Source: Bradyrhizobium sp. CCBAU 051011
GTDB lineage: Bacteria > Pseudomonadota > Alphaproteobacteria > Rhizobiales > Xanthobacteraceae
Length of the DNA stretch: 64,000 nucleotides
Reading direction: 5' to 3'
Assembly: GCF_009930815.1 (NCBI RefSeq)
Contig: NZ_CP022222.1
Location: 6,490,501-6,554,500 of the forward strand
The position numbers and the translations under genes are program-made. This document shows, piece after piece, positions 7,926 through 15,662 of this stretch; positions within the stretch are counted from its first letter, which is position 1, and every line of letters begins with the position of its first letter. The notes beneath the pieces were generated by a model. It did not search any database and had not been told where the DNA came from. It saw nothing but the letters and a program-made list of their open reading frames with translations.

Positions 7926-9884
7926 GTGGCGACCGCATCGAACGAACAGGTCCGGTTTGACGGCCGCATCCTGTTTCTTTCTGAGAACGCCGACATGGTT
8001 GAGCGCCAATTGCATGGAGCGGATATTTCGCTGGCTGACGCGTTGCCGTTGCGCAGCGACGTGTCGACCGACGAAATCACGCCGGCCGCGATCTGCTACT
8101 ATTACGACGAGAAACTCGGGGATTATCCCTATCACGGCCTGAAATGCGGTCAGCGCCTGCCGGTGTCGGTGGGCAGCGTCAAGGCTGGCGGATTCGGTGT
8201 GACGGTGGCTGGACGCCGCTATGGCAAGGGCTCTTCGCGCGAGGCCAGCCCTTATGCCGAGTGGTGCGCCGGCATCCGGCTGGTGATTGCGGAAAGTTTT
8301 GAGCGCATCTATCGGCAGAACTGCCGTAATCTCGGCATCTACACCTCGACCGACTTCGGGTTGGTCGAACGCATCCGCCGCGGCGAGAGCATTCCGATCA
8401 GCGAGTTTACGCACGGGGAGGACGAACTCACCGCGGAGCTCATTCGCCGGGGAGGGCTGTTCAAGCTGACACGGGCACGAAAAGACGGATGGTCGCCGGC
8501 GGCGCACGTTACCGCATCGCGGCCGATGACCTATGCCGAAAAGATCATCGCGCGCGCTTCCACCGGCAATCGCGATGCGGTCTGTCCCGGCCAGGCCATC
8601 TTCGCGACGGCCGACTGGCGCTATGCCCATGAATACGTGACGCCGATGTGCGTCAGCTTTCTCGAGCGGGAAATGGGCGATCAGATTGCGTTGCACGACC
8701 GCGCGAGCATCGTCTGCTTCGGCGATCACTTGCCTTTCATTCATCGGAGCATGTCACCGGAGCGGCGTGCGCGGGGGCTGCTTGAAGCGGCGCAGGCCCT
8801 GGCCAAGGTCCAGCAGCAATTCTGCGAGACGCACGGGCTGCGCTTGCACGGCTACCTCGTGGACCGCGATGGTTCGGAAGGCATCAGCCACTCGATCATG
8901 GCCGAGCGCTACGTGAAACCGGGCCAATTGGTCGTCGGCACCGACTCCCATACGCCCCATTGCGGTGCCTTGGGCGCATTGGCGTTCGGCATCGGTACGA
9001 CCGAGATGGCGAATGCCTGGGTGACGGGAGAGGTGCGCGTCGAAGTGCCTCGGACCTGCCGCGTGCGGCTCAATGGCCGGATACCGGCAGGCGTCGAGGC
9101 AAAGGATATCGTCCTGCATTTGCTGCGCTTGCCGTACGTTCGCGGGGGAAAGGCGATCGGTCAGGTGATCGAGTATTGCGGCGAAGCGCTATCGAGCCTG
9201 TCCACCGACGAACGCGCAACCCTGACCAACATGGTGGCGGAGATAGGTGGTTTCAGCGGGATTGTGGTCCCCGACGAGGAGACGTGCCGATTTGTCAGGG
9301 AGCGCCGCGGTATCGAGCTGCAGCTTGAGCCGTGGATGTGTAGCGACGACGAGGCTGAGTTCGCGCAGCTCATCGACGTTGAATGCGACCGGCTAGAGCC
9401 GATGCTGGCGAGGCCCGGCGATCCCGGATACGGCGTCGCCATATCGGAGTTGGCTGAGACGGTGGGAATCGATATCGCCTATGGCGGCTCATGCACCGGC
9501 GGCAAGCGTGAGGATCTCTTGCATTACCATGCCGTGCTCGAATGGGCTGCAAAGCATGGCATGCGCGTTGCCTCGGGAACGCGGTTCTTCCTTCAGTTCG
9601 GCAGCCAGGATGTTCGCGACTATTGCCTGCAGCGCGGAATGCTCGACGTGTTCGAACGCGCCGGCGTCGAATTGATCGAGCCGGGATGTGGCGCCTGCGT
9701 GAATGCTGGTCCCGGTGTCTCGGAGCGCGCCGATCAGGTGACGGTGAGTGCGATCAATCGCAATTTCCCGGGACGCTCCGGACCGGGACAGGTCTGGCTG
9801 GCAAGCCCGTCGACGGTCGCGGCCAGCGCGATCGCCGGCCGGATCGTGAGCTTTGAGCAACTGCGTGCCCAGTTATCGTCCTGA
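7926..9884 (+). CDS. Aconitase/3-isopropylmalate dehydratase-family hydratase with N-terminal swivel domain
   Basis: 652 aa. Both parts of a LeuCD-type enzyme lie in one chain but in reverse order: a LeuD-like swivel domain first (YGKGSSREASPYAE at 99-112, SFERIYRQN at 124-132), then the catalytic part (GTDSHTP at 338-344, INRNFPGRSGPGQVWLASP near 610-628). Three cysteines are placed to bind the 4Fe-4S cluster: C523 in GGSCTGGK, and C588 and C591 in EPGCGACV. The usual SCTN is SCTG. The GTG at 7926 is chosen because AAAGGG sits 8 nt before it. The probable reaction is hydration or isomerisation of an unsaturated di- or tricarboxylate such as citraconate or an aconitate analogue. Confidence 0.85.
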   Translation: MATASNEQVRFDGRILFLSENADMVERQLHGADISLADALPLRSDVSTDEITPAAICYYYDEKLGDYPYHGLKCGQRLPVSVGSVKAGGFGVTVAGRRYGKGSSREASPYAEWCAGIRLVIAESFERIYRQNCRNLGIYTSTDFGLVERIRRGESIPISEFTHGEDELTAELIRRGGLFKLTRARKDGWSPAAHVTASRPMTYAEKIIARASTGNRDAVCPGQAIFATADWRYAHEYVTPMCVSFLEREMGDQIALHDRASIVCFGDHLPFIHRSMSPERRARGLLEAAQALAKVQQQFCETHGLRLHGYLVDRDGSEGISHSIMAERYVKPGQLVVGTDSHTPHCGALGALAFGIGTTEMANAWVTGEVRVEVPRTCRVRLNGRIPAGVEAKDIVLHLLRLPYVRGGKAIGQVIEYCGEALSSLSTDERATLTNMVAEIGGFSGIVVPDEETCRFVRERRGIELQLEPWMCSDDEAEFAQLIDVECDRLEPMLARPGDPGYGVAISELAETVGIDIAYGGSCTGGKREDLLHYHAVLEWAAKHGMRVASGTRFFLQFGSQDVRDYCLQRGMLDVFERAGVELIEPGCGACVNAGPGVSERADQVTVSAINRNFPGRSGPGQVWLASPSTVAASAIAGRIVSFEQLRAQLSS

Positions 9885-9905
9885 AAGGCTGTCGCCTCAG
9901 GCGCT

Positions 9906-10376
9906 CTACGATTTCTTCCGAGCGCGCGAGGTCGCTCTCGCTGATGTATTCAGCGCGGCGGCCTCGCGGATCAGCGCCTTCAACGCCTTCTCATCGATCT
10001 TGTCGCCCTGATGGAAATCGATGGCGCGTCGGGTGTTGCCTTCGAGGCTGGAGTTGAAGAGGTCCGTCGGGTCGTCCAGCGAGGCGCCCTTGGCGAAGGT
10101 CATCTTCACGACCGCCTTGTAGGTCTCGCCGGTGCAGATGATTCCGTCGTGCTCCCACACCGGAACGCCGCGCCACTTCCACTCTTCGACCACGTCGGGA
10201 ACGGCCCGCTTGATGATGCTTCTGATCCGCGCGAGCATCTCGCCTCGCCAATCGCCCAGCTCCTTGATACGCGCATCGATATTCTGAGAGGGAGAGCTTC
10301 CGCCTTTTGCTTCGCTCGCGCCGCTCTTCGTCATGCTTGTCGTCGCCTTCTTCATAGCTGTTGTCGTTCCGCTCAC
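9906..10376 (-). CDS. DUF1801 domain protein (first of a tandem pair)
   Basis: 156 aa. The DUF1801 core runs from about residue 32 (IDARIKELGDWRGEMLARIR) through EEWKWRGVPVWEHDGIICTG to the C-terminus. The family has a small mixed alpha/beta fold, often found next to SRPBCC and ArsR genes, with no proven activity. Both ends are rich in Lys, Ser and Ala. The GTG start overlaps the stop of the preceding gene (GTGA); an ATG seven codons in, at 10355, is a possible alternative. It is the last gene of the operon that begins with arsR at 11886. Confidence 0.8.
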   Translation of the reverse strand: MSGTTTAMKKATTSMTKSGASEAKGGSSPSQNIDARIKELGDWRGEMLARIRSIIKRAVPDVVEEWKWRGVPVWEHDGIICTGETYKAVVKMTFAKGASLDDPTDLFNSSLEGNTRRAIDFHQGDKIDEKALKALIREAAALNTSARATSRARKKS

Positions 10377-10867
10377 AATTGTTCGCCAGGCAGTTGGCTT
10401 GCCTGCTTCACCCAGGCAACGAACTGCGCTTCGTCAAGGGCGCCCTCATGGATGTCGAGATAACGCACTTCATTATGCTTGGATTCGCCTGAAGGGACAG
10501 GGCGCAGCGATGTACCGCGGAAGAATGTCACTTTGACGTACTTGGTGAAGCAATGAAAGCTGAGGAACCAGGGGCCCTGTTCCTCGACACCATAAAACGG
10601 CGAATTCCATTTGATCGCCTTGTGCACGCCGGGGACGGTGCGCACGATCAGCGCGTCGAGCTGGCGCCCGAGGTCGCGCTTCCAGCCCGGCATGGCCGCG
10701 ATGTAGGCCTGCACGGGGGCGTCGCCGTACCCCTTGGCGATCTGAGGGTTGCCGCCCGAGAGCAACACAGGCTTTGTGGCGGGCTGCTTGGCAACGGCCT
10801 TCTTGGCAGCGACCTTCTTGGCCGCCTTCGCCGGCCGTTTCGACGTCGTTTGCGCCATGGCGTTCAC
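10373..10867 (-). CDS. DUF1801 domain protein with histone-like Lys/Ala-rich N-terminus
   Basis: 164 aa. The first 35 residues are a Lys/Ala repeat (RPAKAAKKVAAKKAVAKQPA) like bacterial H1-type tails. The DUF1801 domain follows (YIAAMPGWKRDLGRQLDALI, then KAIKWNSPFYG). It is a paralogue of the downstream gene at 9906-10376 and is translationally coupled to it. The tail could bind nucleic acid or polyphosphate, which is an inference from composition only. The gene lies 14 nt below the small membrane protein gene. Confidence 0.82.
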   Translation of the reverse strand: MNAMAQTTSKRPAKAAKKVAAKKAVAKQPATKPVLLSGGNPQIAKGYGDAPVQAYIAAMPGWKRDLGRQLDALIVRTVPGVHKAIKWNSPFYGVEEQGPWFLSFHCFTKYVKVTFFRGTSLRPVPSGESKHNEVRYLDIHEGALDEAQFVAWVKQASQLPGEQL

Positions 10868-10881
10868 TCCCGTCCGGTGCT

Positions 10882-11088
10882 TCAGCCGCTACGCCATTTG
10901 GCGGCATAGGGCAATGCGAACATGTAGAGGCCGGTGACGAGGAGCAAGATGAGCGGAAGCAGCGCCAGCATGCCTACCCAGACGGCTGGTTGCCCTTGCA
11001 TCATGGCGACGACGTTGACGATGACAGCTACCGTGAAGGCAATGGATAGCCAACGGTGGATCTGCCGTATCCGATTGTTCCAGTTCAA
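10882..11088 (-). CDS. Small two-helix membrane protein
   Basis: 68 aa, starting at a TTG 4 nt behind a perfect ribosome site (GGGAGGT). A longer frame reaches 11241 but runs into the SRPBCC gene and has no such site. The sequence begins MNWNNRIRQIHRWLSIAFTV and has two hydrophobic segments (about 13-30 and 36-58) joined by QGQPAVW. The RQIHRWLS start resembles the first helix of PepSY-type or cytochrome-b-like small membrane proteins. Function is unknown. It sits inside the ArsR operon. Confidence 0.7.
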   Translation of the reverse strand: MNWNNRIRQIHRWLSIAFTVAVIVNVVAMMQGQPAVWVGMLALLPLILLLVTGLYMFALPYAAKWRSG

Positions 11089-11131
11089 TGAGACCTCCCT
11101 TTGAAGACGAGCATAAGGGCAACGCGGCGGT

Positions 11132-11566
11132 TCAGTCCGCCCGCGCCACCAGCTGTTCCAGCTTCTCGAAGAACTGCTTCCATCCGGCGTGGGCGCCGCC
11201 ATAGGCCTGCTTCTGATCCGGTCGGAAGCCGGTCTGCTCAACGCGAAGCAGCGTGCCTGCGCGCGTCGGCGTCAGCGTGAACGTCACCACGCTCTGCAGC
11301 GCGAAGGCCGCATCGTCATGGTTGAAATTCCACGTGTAGGACAGCGCCTTGTTCGGCTCGATGGCGAGAACCTCGCAGTCGAGCACGCCGCCCCATTCGC
11401 CGCGAAGATTGAACTGGTGGCCGACGACCGGCTTGAAGTCGTTCTTCATCAGCCACTCCTCCATCAAGTGCGGTTGGGTGAGCGCCCGCCAGAGCTTTTC
11501 CGGCGGATGAGGCATCTCGCGTTCGACGACGACGGAACGTGTTTCGGTCGCAGCACTATTGGTCAT
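11132..11566 (-). CDS. SRPBCC (AHSA1-type) domain protein
   Basis: 144 aa. SRPBCC ligand-pocket protein of the AHSA1 subgroup: VVVEREMPHPPEKLWRALTQ, then EEWLMKNDFKPVVGHQFNLR, and the C-terminal GWKQFFEKLEQLV. The ATG at 11566 overlaps the ArsR stop (ATGA), and the family begins here, so the longer frame to 11815 is overlap with arsR. ArsR plus SRPBCC is a recurring bacterial pair. The regulator probably controls the binding protein, whose small-molecule ligand is unknown. Confidence 0.9.
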   Translation of the reverse strand: MTNSAATETRSVVVEREMPHPPEKLWRALTQPHLMEEWLMKNDFKPVVGHQFNLRGEWGGVLDCEVLAIEPNKALSYTWNFNHDDAAFALQSVVTFTLTPTRAGTLLRVEQTGFRPDQKQAYGGAHAGWKQFFEKLEQLVARAD

Positions 11567-11886
11567 TGGTCCATCCGTTTGAGCAGGTCTTCGAGATCGT
11601 CGAACCGCCGCTGCCAGAACCCGGCCATCTCGCTGGTCCAGTCGATCAGCGGGGCGAGGGCACCGAGCTGTGCGCTGTAATGGGTCTGCCGGCCTTGATG
11701 ACGGTCGCGCACCAGCCCGGCCTGCTTCAGCACGCCGAGATGTTTTGAGACAGCCGGCTGCGAGATGCCGGCCCGGGCCGTCAGCGCCCCCACGGTCTGC
11801 TCGCCTTCGCGGCACAGGCGCTCGAAGATCGCCCGACGGGTCGGATCGGCGAGTGTTTTGAAGAGCACGTCGTGGGTGTTGGGCAT
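11563..11886 (-). CDS. ArsR-family winged-helix repressor
   Basis: 107 aa. Classic ArsR fold: LFKTLADPTRRAIFERLCRE, recognition helix AGISQPAVSKHLGVLKQAGL and the beta-wing DRHQGRQTHYSA. The metal-binding CxC of true arsenic sensors is absent, so it belongs to the non-metal group that accompanies SRPBCC genes. It heads a five-gene minus-strand operon with SRPBCC, the membrane protein and the two DUF1801 genes. A repeat resembling an operator lies just upstream, consistent with autorepression. Confidence 0.92.
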   Translation of the reverse strand: MPNTHDVLFKTLADPTRRAIFERLCREGEQTVGALTARAGISQPAVSKHLGVLKQAGLVRDRHQGRQTHYSAQLGALAPLIDWTSEMAGFWQRRFDDLEDLLKRMDQ

Positions 11887-11895
11887 CGGAGATCG

Positions 11896-11925
11896 ATAAC
11901 TTGCGGGTTATTGATTGTCTATAAC
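11896..11925. promoter_or_regulatory. Possible ArsR operator
   Basis: ATAAC, six nucleotides, then GTTAT form an inverted repeat 10 nt upstream of the arsR start, and a further ATAAC follows at 11921-11925. ArsR proteins bind short AT-rich inverted repeats overlapping their own promoter, so this is a reasonable autoregulatory site. Confidence 0.45.
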
Positions 11926-12126
11926 TACCGAGCTATGGGTCAGTCAAGCATGGAAACGCGTTTGCGCACCGCAGCCCCTTGCGCTGCGAAAATTGCGATT
12001 TGGCAGGGTTCCATCCGCGGCTAGCGGGGCACACCCGCTGGTTATGGATCATTTGCGGAATCTGATGCTCCGTTGTGCAGGACCGGGACGCTCATATATT
12101 GAACCTCCGCGATTGGGAGAGTTTCG

Positions 12127-12762
12127 ATGGACGCGGCCGGCCGCAAGGCCCATTGGGAGAACGTCTACACGACGAAGGGCGAGAGCGAGGTCAGCTGGTT
12201 TCAGCAAAGCGCGGCACCTTCGCTCGACCTGATCGTGCAGGCGGGCGCAACGCGTGAGTCCGCCATCATCGACATCGGCGGCGGCGCTTCGCGGCTGGTC
12301 GACAGTCTCGTCGAGCAGGGCTTTGAGGATGTCACGGTGCTCGATCTGTCCGCCGCAGCTTTGACCGTCGCGCGCAGCCGGCTTGAGAGTCATCTCGGCG
12401 CCAGCGCAGAGAAGGTCGGGTGGATCGTCGCTGATGTGACGACCTGGAAGCCGGCGCGGGCCTACGATATCTGGCATGACCGGGCGGCCTTCCACTTCCT
12501 CACCGACGCCAGCGATCGCGAAGCCTACATCGCCTGCCTCGGGTCTGGCCTGAGGATCGGCGGTCACGCCATCATCGCCACGTTCGCGCCCGACGGCCCG
12601 GAGAAATGCAGCGGCCTGCCGGTCTCGCGCTACGACAGCGCGAGCCTCGGCCAAACCCTCGGCGCAGCGTTCCAGCTGGTTGATACGCAGCGGCACGAGC
12701 ATTCCACGCCCTGGGGCGCGCGGCAGGCCTTTCAGTTCAGCATATTCCGGCGCGAGGGCTGA
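12127..12762 (+). CDS. Class I SAM-dependent methyltransferase
   Basis: 211 aa. The SAM-binding motif I is IIDIGGGASRLVDSLVEQGF, with VTVLDLSAAAL as motif II and DIWHDRAAFHFL further on. The opening HWENVYTTKGESEVSWFQ is typical of a widespread family annotated as SAM methyltransferase or thiopurine-methyltransferase-like. Substrate is unknown. A ribosome site (TTGGGAGAG) precedes the ATG. The gene stands alone between the divergent ArsR operon and the convergent copper-binding gene. Confidence 0.88.
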   Translation: MDAAGRKAHWENVYTTKGESEVSWFQQSAAPSLDLIVQAGATRESAIIDIGGGASRLVDSLVEQGFEDVTVLDLSAAALTVARSRLESHLGASAEKVGWIVADVTTWKPARAYDIWHDRAAFHFLTDASDREAYIACLGSGLRIGGHAIIATFAPDGPEKCSGLPVSRYDSASLGQTLGAAFQLVDTQRHEHSTPWGARQAFQFSIFRREG

Positions 12763-12781
12763 TCCGCGCCCGCGCCGCGCC

Positions 12782-13186
12782 CTAATGCGCCATGCCGCGC
12801 GCCAACTCCTGGCAGGCCTCCATGCAGCGGCGGCAGCTTTCGGCGCAGATGCGGCAATGTTCATGCATGGCGGCGTGCTTCTGGCATTCCTCTGCGCAGA
12901 GCCGGCAGGCGGCGGCGCAGACACTGAGCATGCGGCGCATCACTTCGTCGTCGGAGCCGGTCCGGCGGGTCATGATGCGGCCGGTGATGTTGCAGATGTC
13001 GGCGCAATCGAGATCCAGCCGGATGCACTGGGTCAGCTCCTGCACCATGCGCTCGGACAGGCAGGCATCCGCGCAGGAAGTGCAGATCTGGGCGCAGGAG
13101 TAGCATTCCTCGATGCAGCGGATCAGGGCGTCGTTGACCTGGCCCTGGACGGCCGGGTGGGTGCCGATCATTTCGCGGGCATGCAT
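12782..13186 (-). CDS. Cysteine-rich four-helix copper-storage (Csp/DUF326) protein
   Basis: 134 aa with 18 cysteines, many in CxxxC spacing along helices (RCIEECYSCAQICTSCADAC, later CRICAESCRRCMEAC). This matches the Csp family, four-helix bundles that hold many Cu(I) ions inside a cysteine-lined core. No signal peptide is present, so it should be a cytosolic store like Csp3 rather than the exported Csp1. It is divergent from the small exported protein, FixH-like and CusBA genes, which suggests that one metal signal controls both sides. Confidence 0.92.
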   Translation of the reverse strand: MHAREMIGTHPAVQGQVNDALIRCIEECYSCAQICTSCADACLSERMVQELTQCIRLDLDCADICNITGRIMTRRTGSDDEVMRRMLSVCAAACRLCAEECQKHAAMHEHCRICAESCRRCMEACQELARGMAH

Positions 13187-13402
13187 GGCTGGGCTCCTTG
13201 GCTGCGGGGCAGACCGCTAGCGGGGCGGTCACCCCTTCAAGTCGCGGCATCGAAAAATGTTCTGTCGGCGCTGAATTCCGGCCGCGGCTGGTTGATTCAT
13301 CGCGAATGCGACCTTCCACCGCCAGGATGTGTTAAGGAAACCCGCGACTTCGTGATGGAACTTCGCTTTCCATCGTGGGTCCTGATGTGCGAAACTGGCG
13401 CC

Positions 13403-13774
13403 GTGAAACGTTCGATCCATTTTAGCCGGCTGTTGGCGGTCCTCGTGATCGTTGGTCTCGTCATTGCCCCGCTCACGGCGCGGGCGAATACGAGTGGTAT
13501 GGCGATGGCGATGACGTCGATGGCCGATGACGCGGCCGCCATGGCCGACGACATGCCGTGCTGCCCGGATAAGTCGGCGCCCGCCGATTGCGACCAGTGC
13601 CCGTTGATGGCGCTGTGCGTGTCGACGACGTTGCAGGCGCCGCTGCCGGCCGCTGTCACCGAAATCCGGCCCGTGACGCTTCGCATGCTGCTCCCCGGCA
13701 GCGATCCCGAAACGGAAGGCGTTGGATACTCACCTCCGCCAAAACCTCCCCGATCCCTGGTCCTTTCGGCGTAA
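13403..13774 (+). CDS. Small exported Cys-rich protein preceding the Cus-type operon
   Basis: 123 aa from a GTG at 13403, chosen because it gives a clean signal peptide (KRSIHFSRLLAVLVIVGLVI, cleavage near ARA-NT). In-frame ATGs at 13355 and 13385 are possible, and the former has AGGAAA upstream. The mature part has Met-rich stretches (GMAMAMTSMADD) and two Cys motifs, MPCCPD and CDQCPLMALC, followed by a Pro-rich tail. Similar short proteins precede heavy-metal efflux operons in rhizobia. A periplasmic metal-binding role is likely but unproven. Confidence 0.7.
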   Translation: MKRSIHFSRLLAVLVIVGLVIAPLTARANTSGMAMAMTSMADDAAAMADDMPCCPDKSAPADCDQCPLMALCVSTTLQAPLPAAVTEIRPVTLRMLLPGSDPETEGVGYSPPPKPPRSLVLSA

Positions 13775-13851
13775 CGCCGAATCGTGCGCGGCGCCTTGCG
13801 GCGTGCGTGCCCATGCCGCCATGGCGGCTGGCCCAAGAGATCGAGGATACA

Positions 13852-14262
13852 ATGATGAAAGCTCTTCCGTTTTCGCGCGGCCTGCGGGTCGCGCTGACCG
13901 GCGTTGCCCTGAGCTGCGCCGTCACCGTCGCGTTTGCCGACATCAAGGATTACGAATTCAAACTGGTCGAGCCGACCGTCAAGGTCGGTCCCGGCCAGAC
14001 GATCGCGGTCAAGCTGGAAGACAAGCGGACGGGCAAGGCCATTCCCGACGCAGTGATCTTTGCGACGCGTCTCGATATGGCGCCGGATGCCATGCAGGAA
14101 ATGGTGAGCGAGTTGACGCCGCTGCCGGGATCGGAGCCGGGCACCTACCGCTTCAAGGCCGACTTCACCATGTCCGGCCGGTGGCAATTGTCGCTCGGTG
14201 CCAAAGTGCAGGGTGAAACCGGCACCGTCGACAACAAGCTCGTCATTCAGGCCGACAAATGA
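13852..14262 (+). CDS. FixH/YtkA-like exported protein
   Basis: 136 aa. The ATG at 13852 lies 5-6 nt after GAGGA. The signal peptide ends near residue 30 (AVTVAFADIKDYEF). The mature domain is an Ig-like beta sandwich of the FixH/YtkA type: VKVGPGQTIAVKLEDKRTGK, then GTYRFKADFTMSGRWQLSLG. Such proteins occur beside copper and cytochrome-oxidase assembly genes. It overlaps cusB by ATGA, so it is co-translated with the efflux pump and probably acts in the periplasm on the same metal. Confidence 0.82.
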   Translation: MMKALPFSRGLRVALTGVALSCAVTVAFADIKDYEFKLVEPTVKVGPGQTIAVKLEDKRTGKAIPDAVIFATRLDMAPDAMQEMVSELTPLPGSEPGTYRFKADFTMSGRWQLSLGAKVQGETGTVDNKLVIQADK

Positions 14263-15662
14263 AGCCGTCAGCTCAGATTGCGATTGCTGCTGCCGTGACG
14301 GCGGCCGTGGTCGCCGGCGTTATCGCGCGCCCCTATCTCTGGCCGGGCGGAGAGACGAAGCATGCGCATGTCGTGGGCCAGGCGAGCGCTCCGGCGGGCC
14401 CCGCGATCTACTATCAGGATCCGGACGGCAAGCCGTTCTACTCGCTGACACCGAAGAAGACGGCGGATGGCCGCGATTACCGTGCCGTCCCTCGGGGCGC
14501 TGACATCAGTTTTGACGATCCCGAGGAGAGCGCGGCGGCGGCACCCACCGGCCGCAAGATCAAGTACTACCGCAATCCGATGGGTCTGCCGGATGTCTCT
14601 TCGACGCCGAAGAAGGATTCGATGGGGATGGATTACATCCCCGTCTATGAGGGCGAGGACAGCGACGACGGATCGGTCAAGGTCTCGCCGGGCAAGATCC
14701 AGCGCACCGGAGTCAAGTCGGAGCCGGCCGCCCGTCGCGTGATCCGTACGACAGTTCGCGCCCCCGGCACCATCCAGCTCGATGAGCGCCGCGTCTCCGT
14801 GATCGCGATGCGCGCCGAAAGCTATGTCCAAAAGGTCGCTGATGTCACGACCGGCGCGCATGTCGTCAAGGGTCAGCCGCTGATGGAGATCTACAGTCCT
14901 GCGATATCGTCTGCTGCGGCGGAATACATCTCGACGCTCAATTCCAAGGTCACCGGCGGAGGTGAAGGAGCCTACGGCAGGGGATCGCGCCAGCGGCTGA
15001 TGAATCTCGACGTGCCGGAAGCGGCCATCGTTACCATCGAGAAAGGCCGCAACGTTCCGATCGGGATCGAATGGACCTCGCCGCGCGACGGCATCGTGCT
15101 TGAACGCAACGTGGTCGAGGGCATGCGCGCCCAACCGGGCGAGACTTTATTCCGAATTGCCGATCACTCGGTGATGTGGGCGATCATCGACGTCGCCGAG
15201 CGCGATCTCGGGGCCATGGCCGTCGGCCAGCGCGTCGTGGTGCGCGCACGAAGTTTTCCGGGCCGGGAGTTCTCGGGCAAGATCAGTGTGATCTATCCGC
15301 AGATCATCAAGGAGACGCGGACGGCGCGCGTGCGCGTCGAACTCTCCAATCCGGAGCTGCTGCTGATCCACGACATGTATGTCGACGCCGAAATCGAGAC
15401 CGGCAGCGGGGCGGCCGTGCTGGCCGTTCCGGAAAGCGCGGTCATGGATACCGGCAGCCGGCAGGCGGTGCTGGTCGACAAGGGGGAAGGGCGGTTCGAG
15501 CCGCGCGAGGTCAAGCTCGGCCATCGCGGCGAGGGCTATGTGGAGATCCGCGAGGGGCTTGCCGATAACGATCCGGTGGTGACGTCGGCCAACTTCCTGA
15601 TCGATGCCGAAAGCAATCTGAAGGCGGCGCTGAAAGGCTTTGCCGAGGGGACCCAGCCATGA
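14259..15662 (+). CDS. cusB: Heavy-metal efflux RND periplasmic adaptor (CusB-like)
   Basis: 467 aa. An N-terminal membrane anchor (IAIAAAVTAAVVAGVIARPY) is followed by two heavy-metal-binding-domain-like units without cysteines: YYQDPDGKPFYSLTPKK, and YYRNPMGLPDVSSTPKKDSM with MGMDYIPV. Then come the barrel-sandwich and beta-barrel domains of membrane-fusion proteins (GTIQLDERRVSVIAMRAESY, HVVKGQPLMEIYSPAISSAA, VVEGMRAQPGETLFRIADHS). In CusB, Met residues pass Cu(I)/Ag(I) to the pump. The stop overlaps cusA by ATGA. The symbol rests on family likeness; the metal could also be another soft metal. Confidence 0.92.
   Translation: MKPSAQIAIAAAVTAAVVAGVIARPYLWPGGETKHAHVVGQASAPAGPAIYYQDPDGKPFYSLTPKKTADGRDYRAVPRGADISFDDPEESAAAAPTGRKIKYYRNPMGLPDVSSTPKKDSMGMDYIPVYEGEDSDDGSVKVSPGKIQRTGVKSEPAARRVIRTTVRAPGTIQLDERRVSVIAMRAESYVQKVADVTTGAHVVKGQPLMEIYSPAISSAAAEYISTLNSKVTGGGEGAYGRGSRQRLMNLDVPEAAIVTIEKGRNVPIGIEWTSPRDGIVLERNVVEGMRAQPGETLFRIADHSVMWAIIDVAERDLGAMAVGQRVVVRARSFPGREFSGKISVIYPQIIKETRTARVRVELSNPELLLIHDMYVDAEIETGSGAAVLAVPESAVMDTGSRQAVLVDKGEGRFEPREVKLGHRGEGYVEIREGLADNDPVVTSANFLIDAESNLKAALKGFAEGTQP

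Noticed and set aside
12680..13384. Long plus-strand frame that would extend the small exported protein by more than 200 residues
   Set aside because: It runs opposite the cysteine-rich protein gene and loses the signal peptide, so it is a shadow frame.
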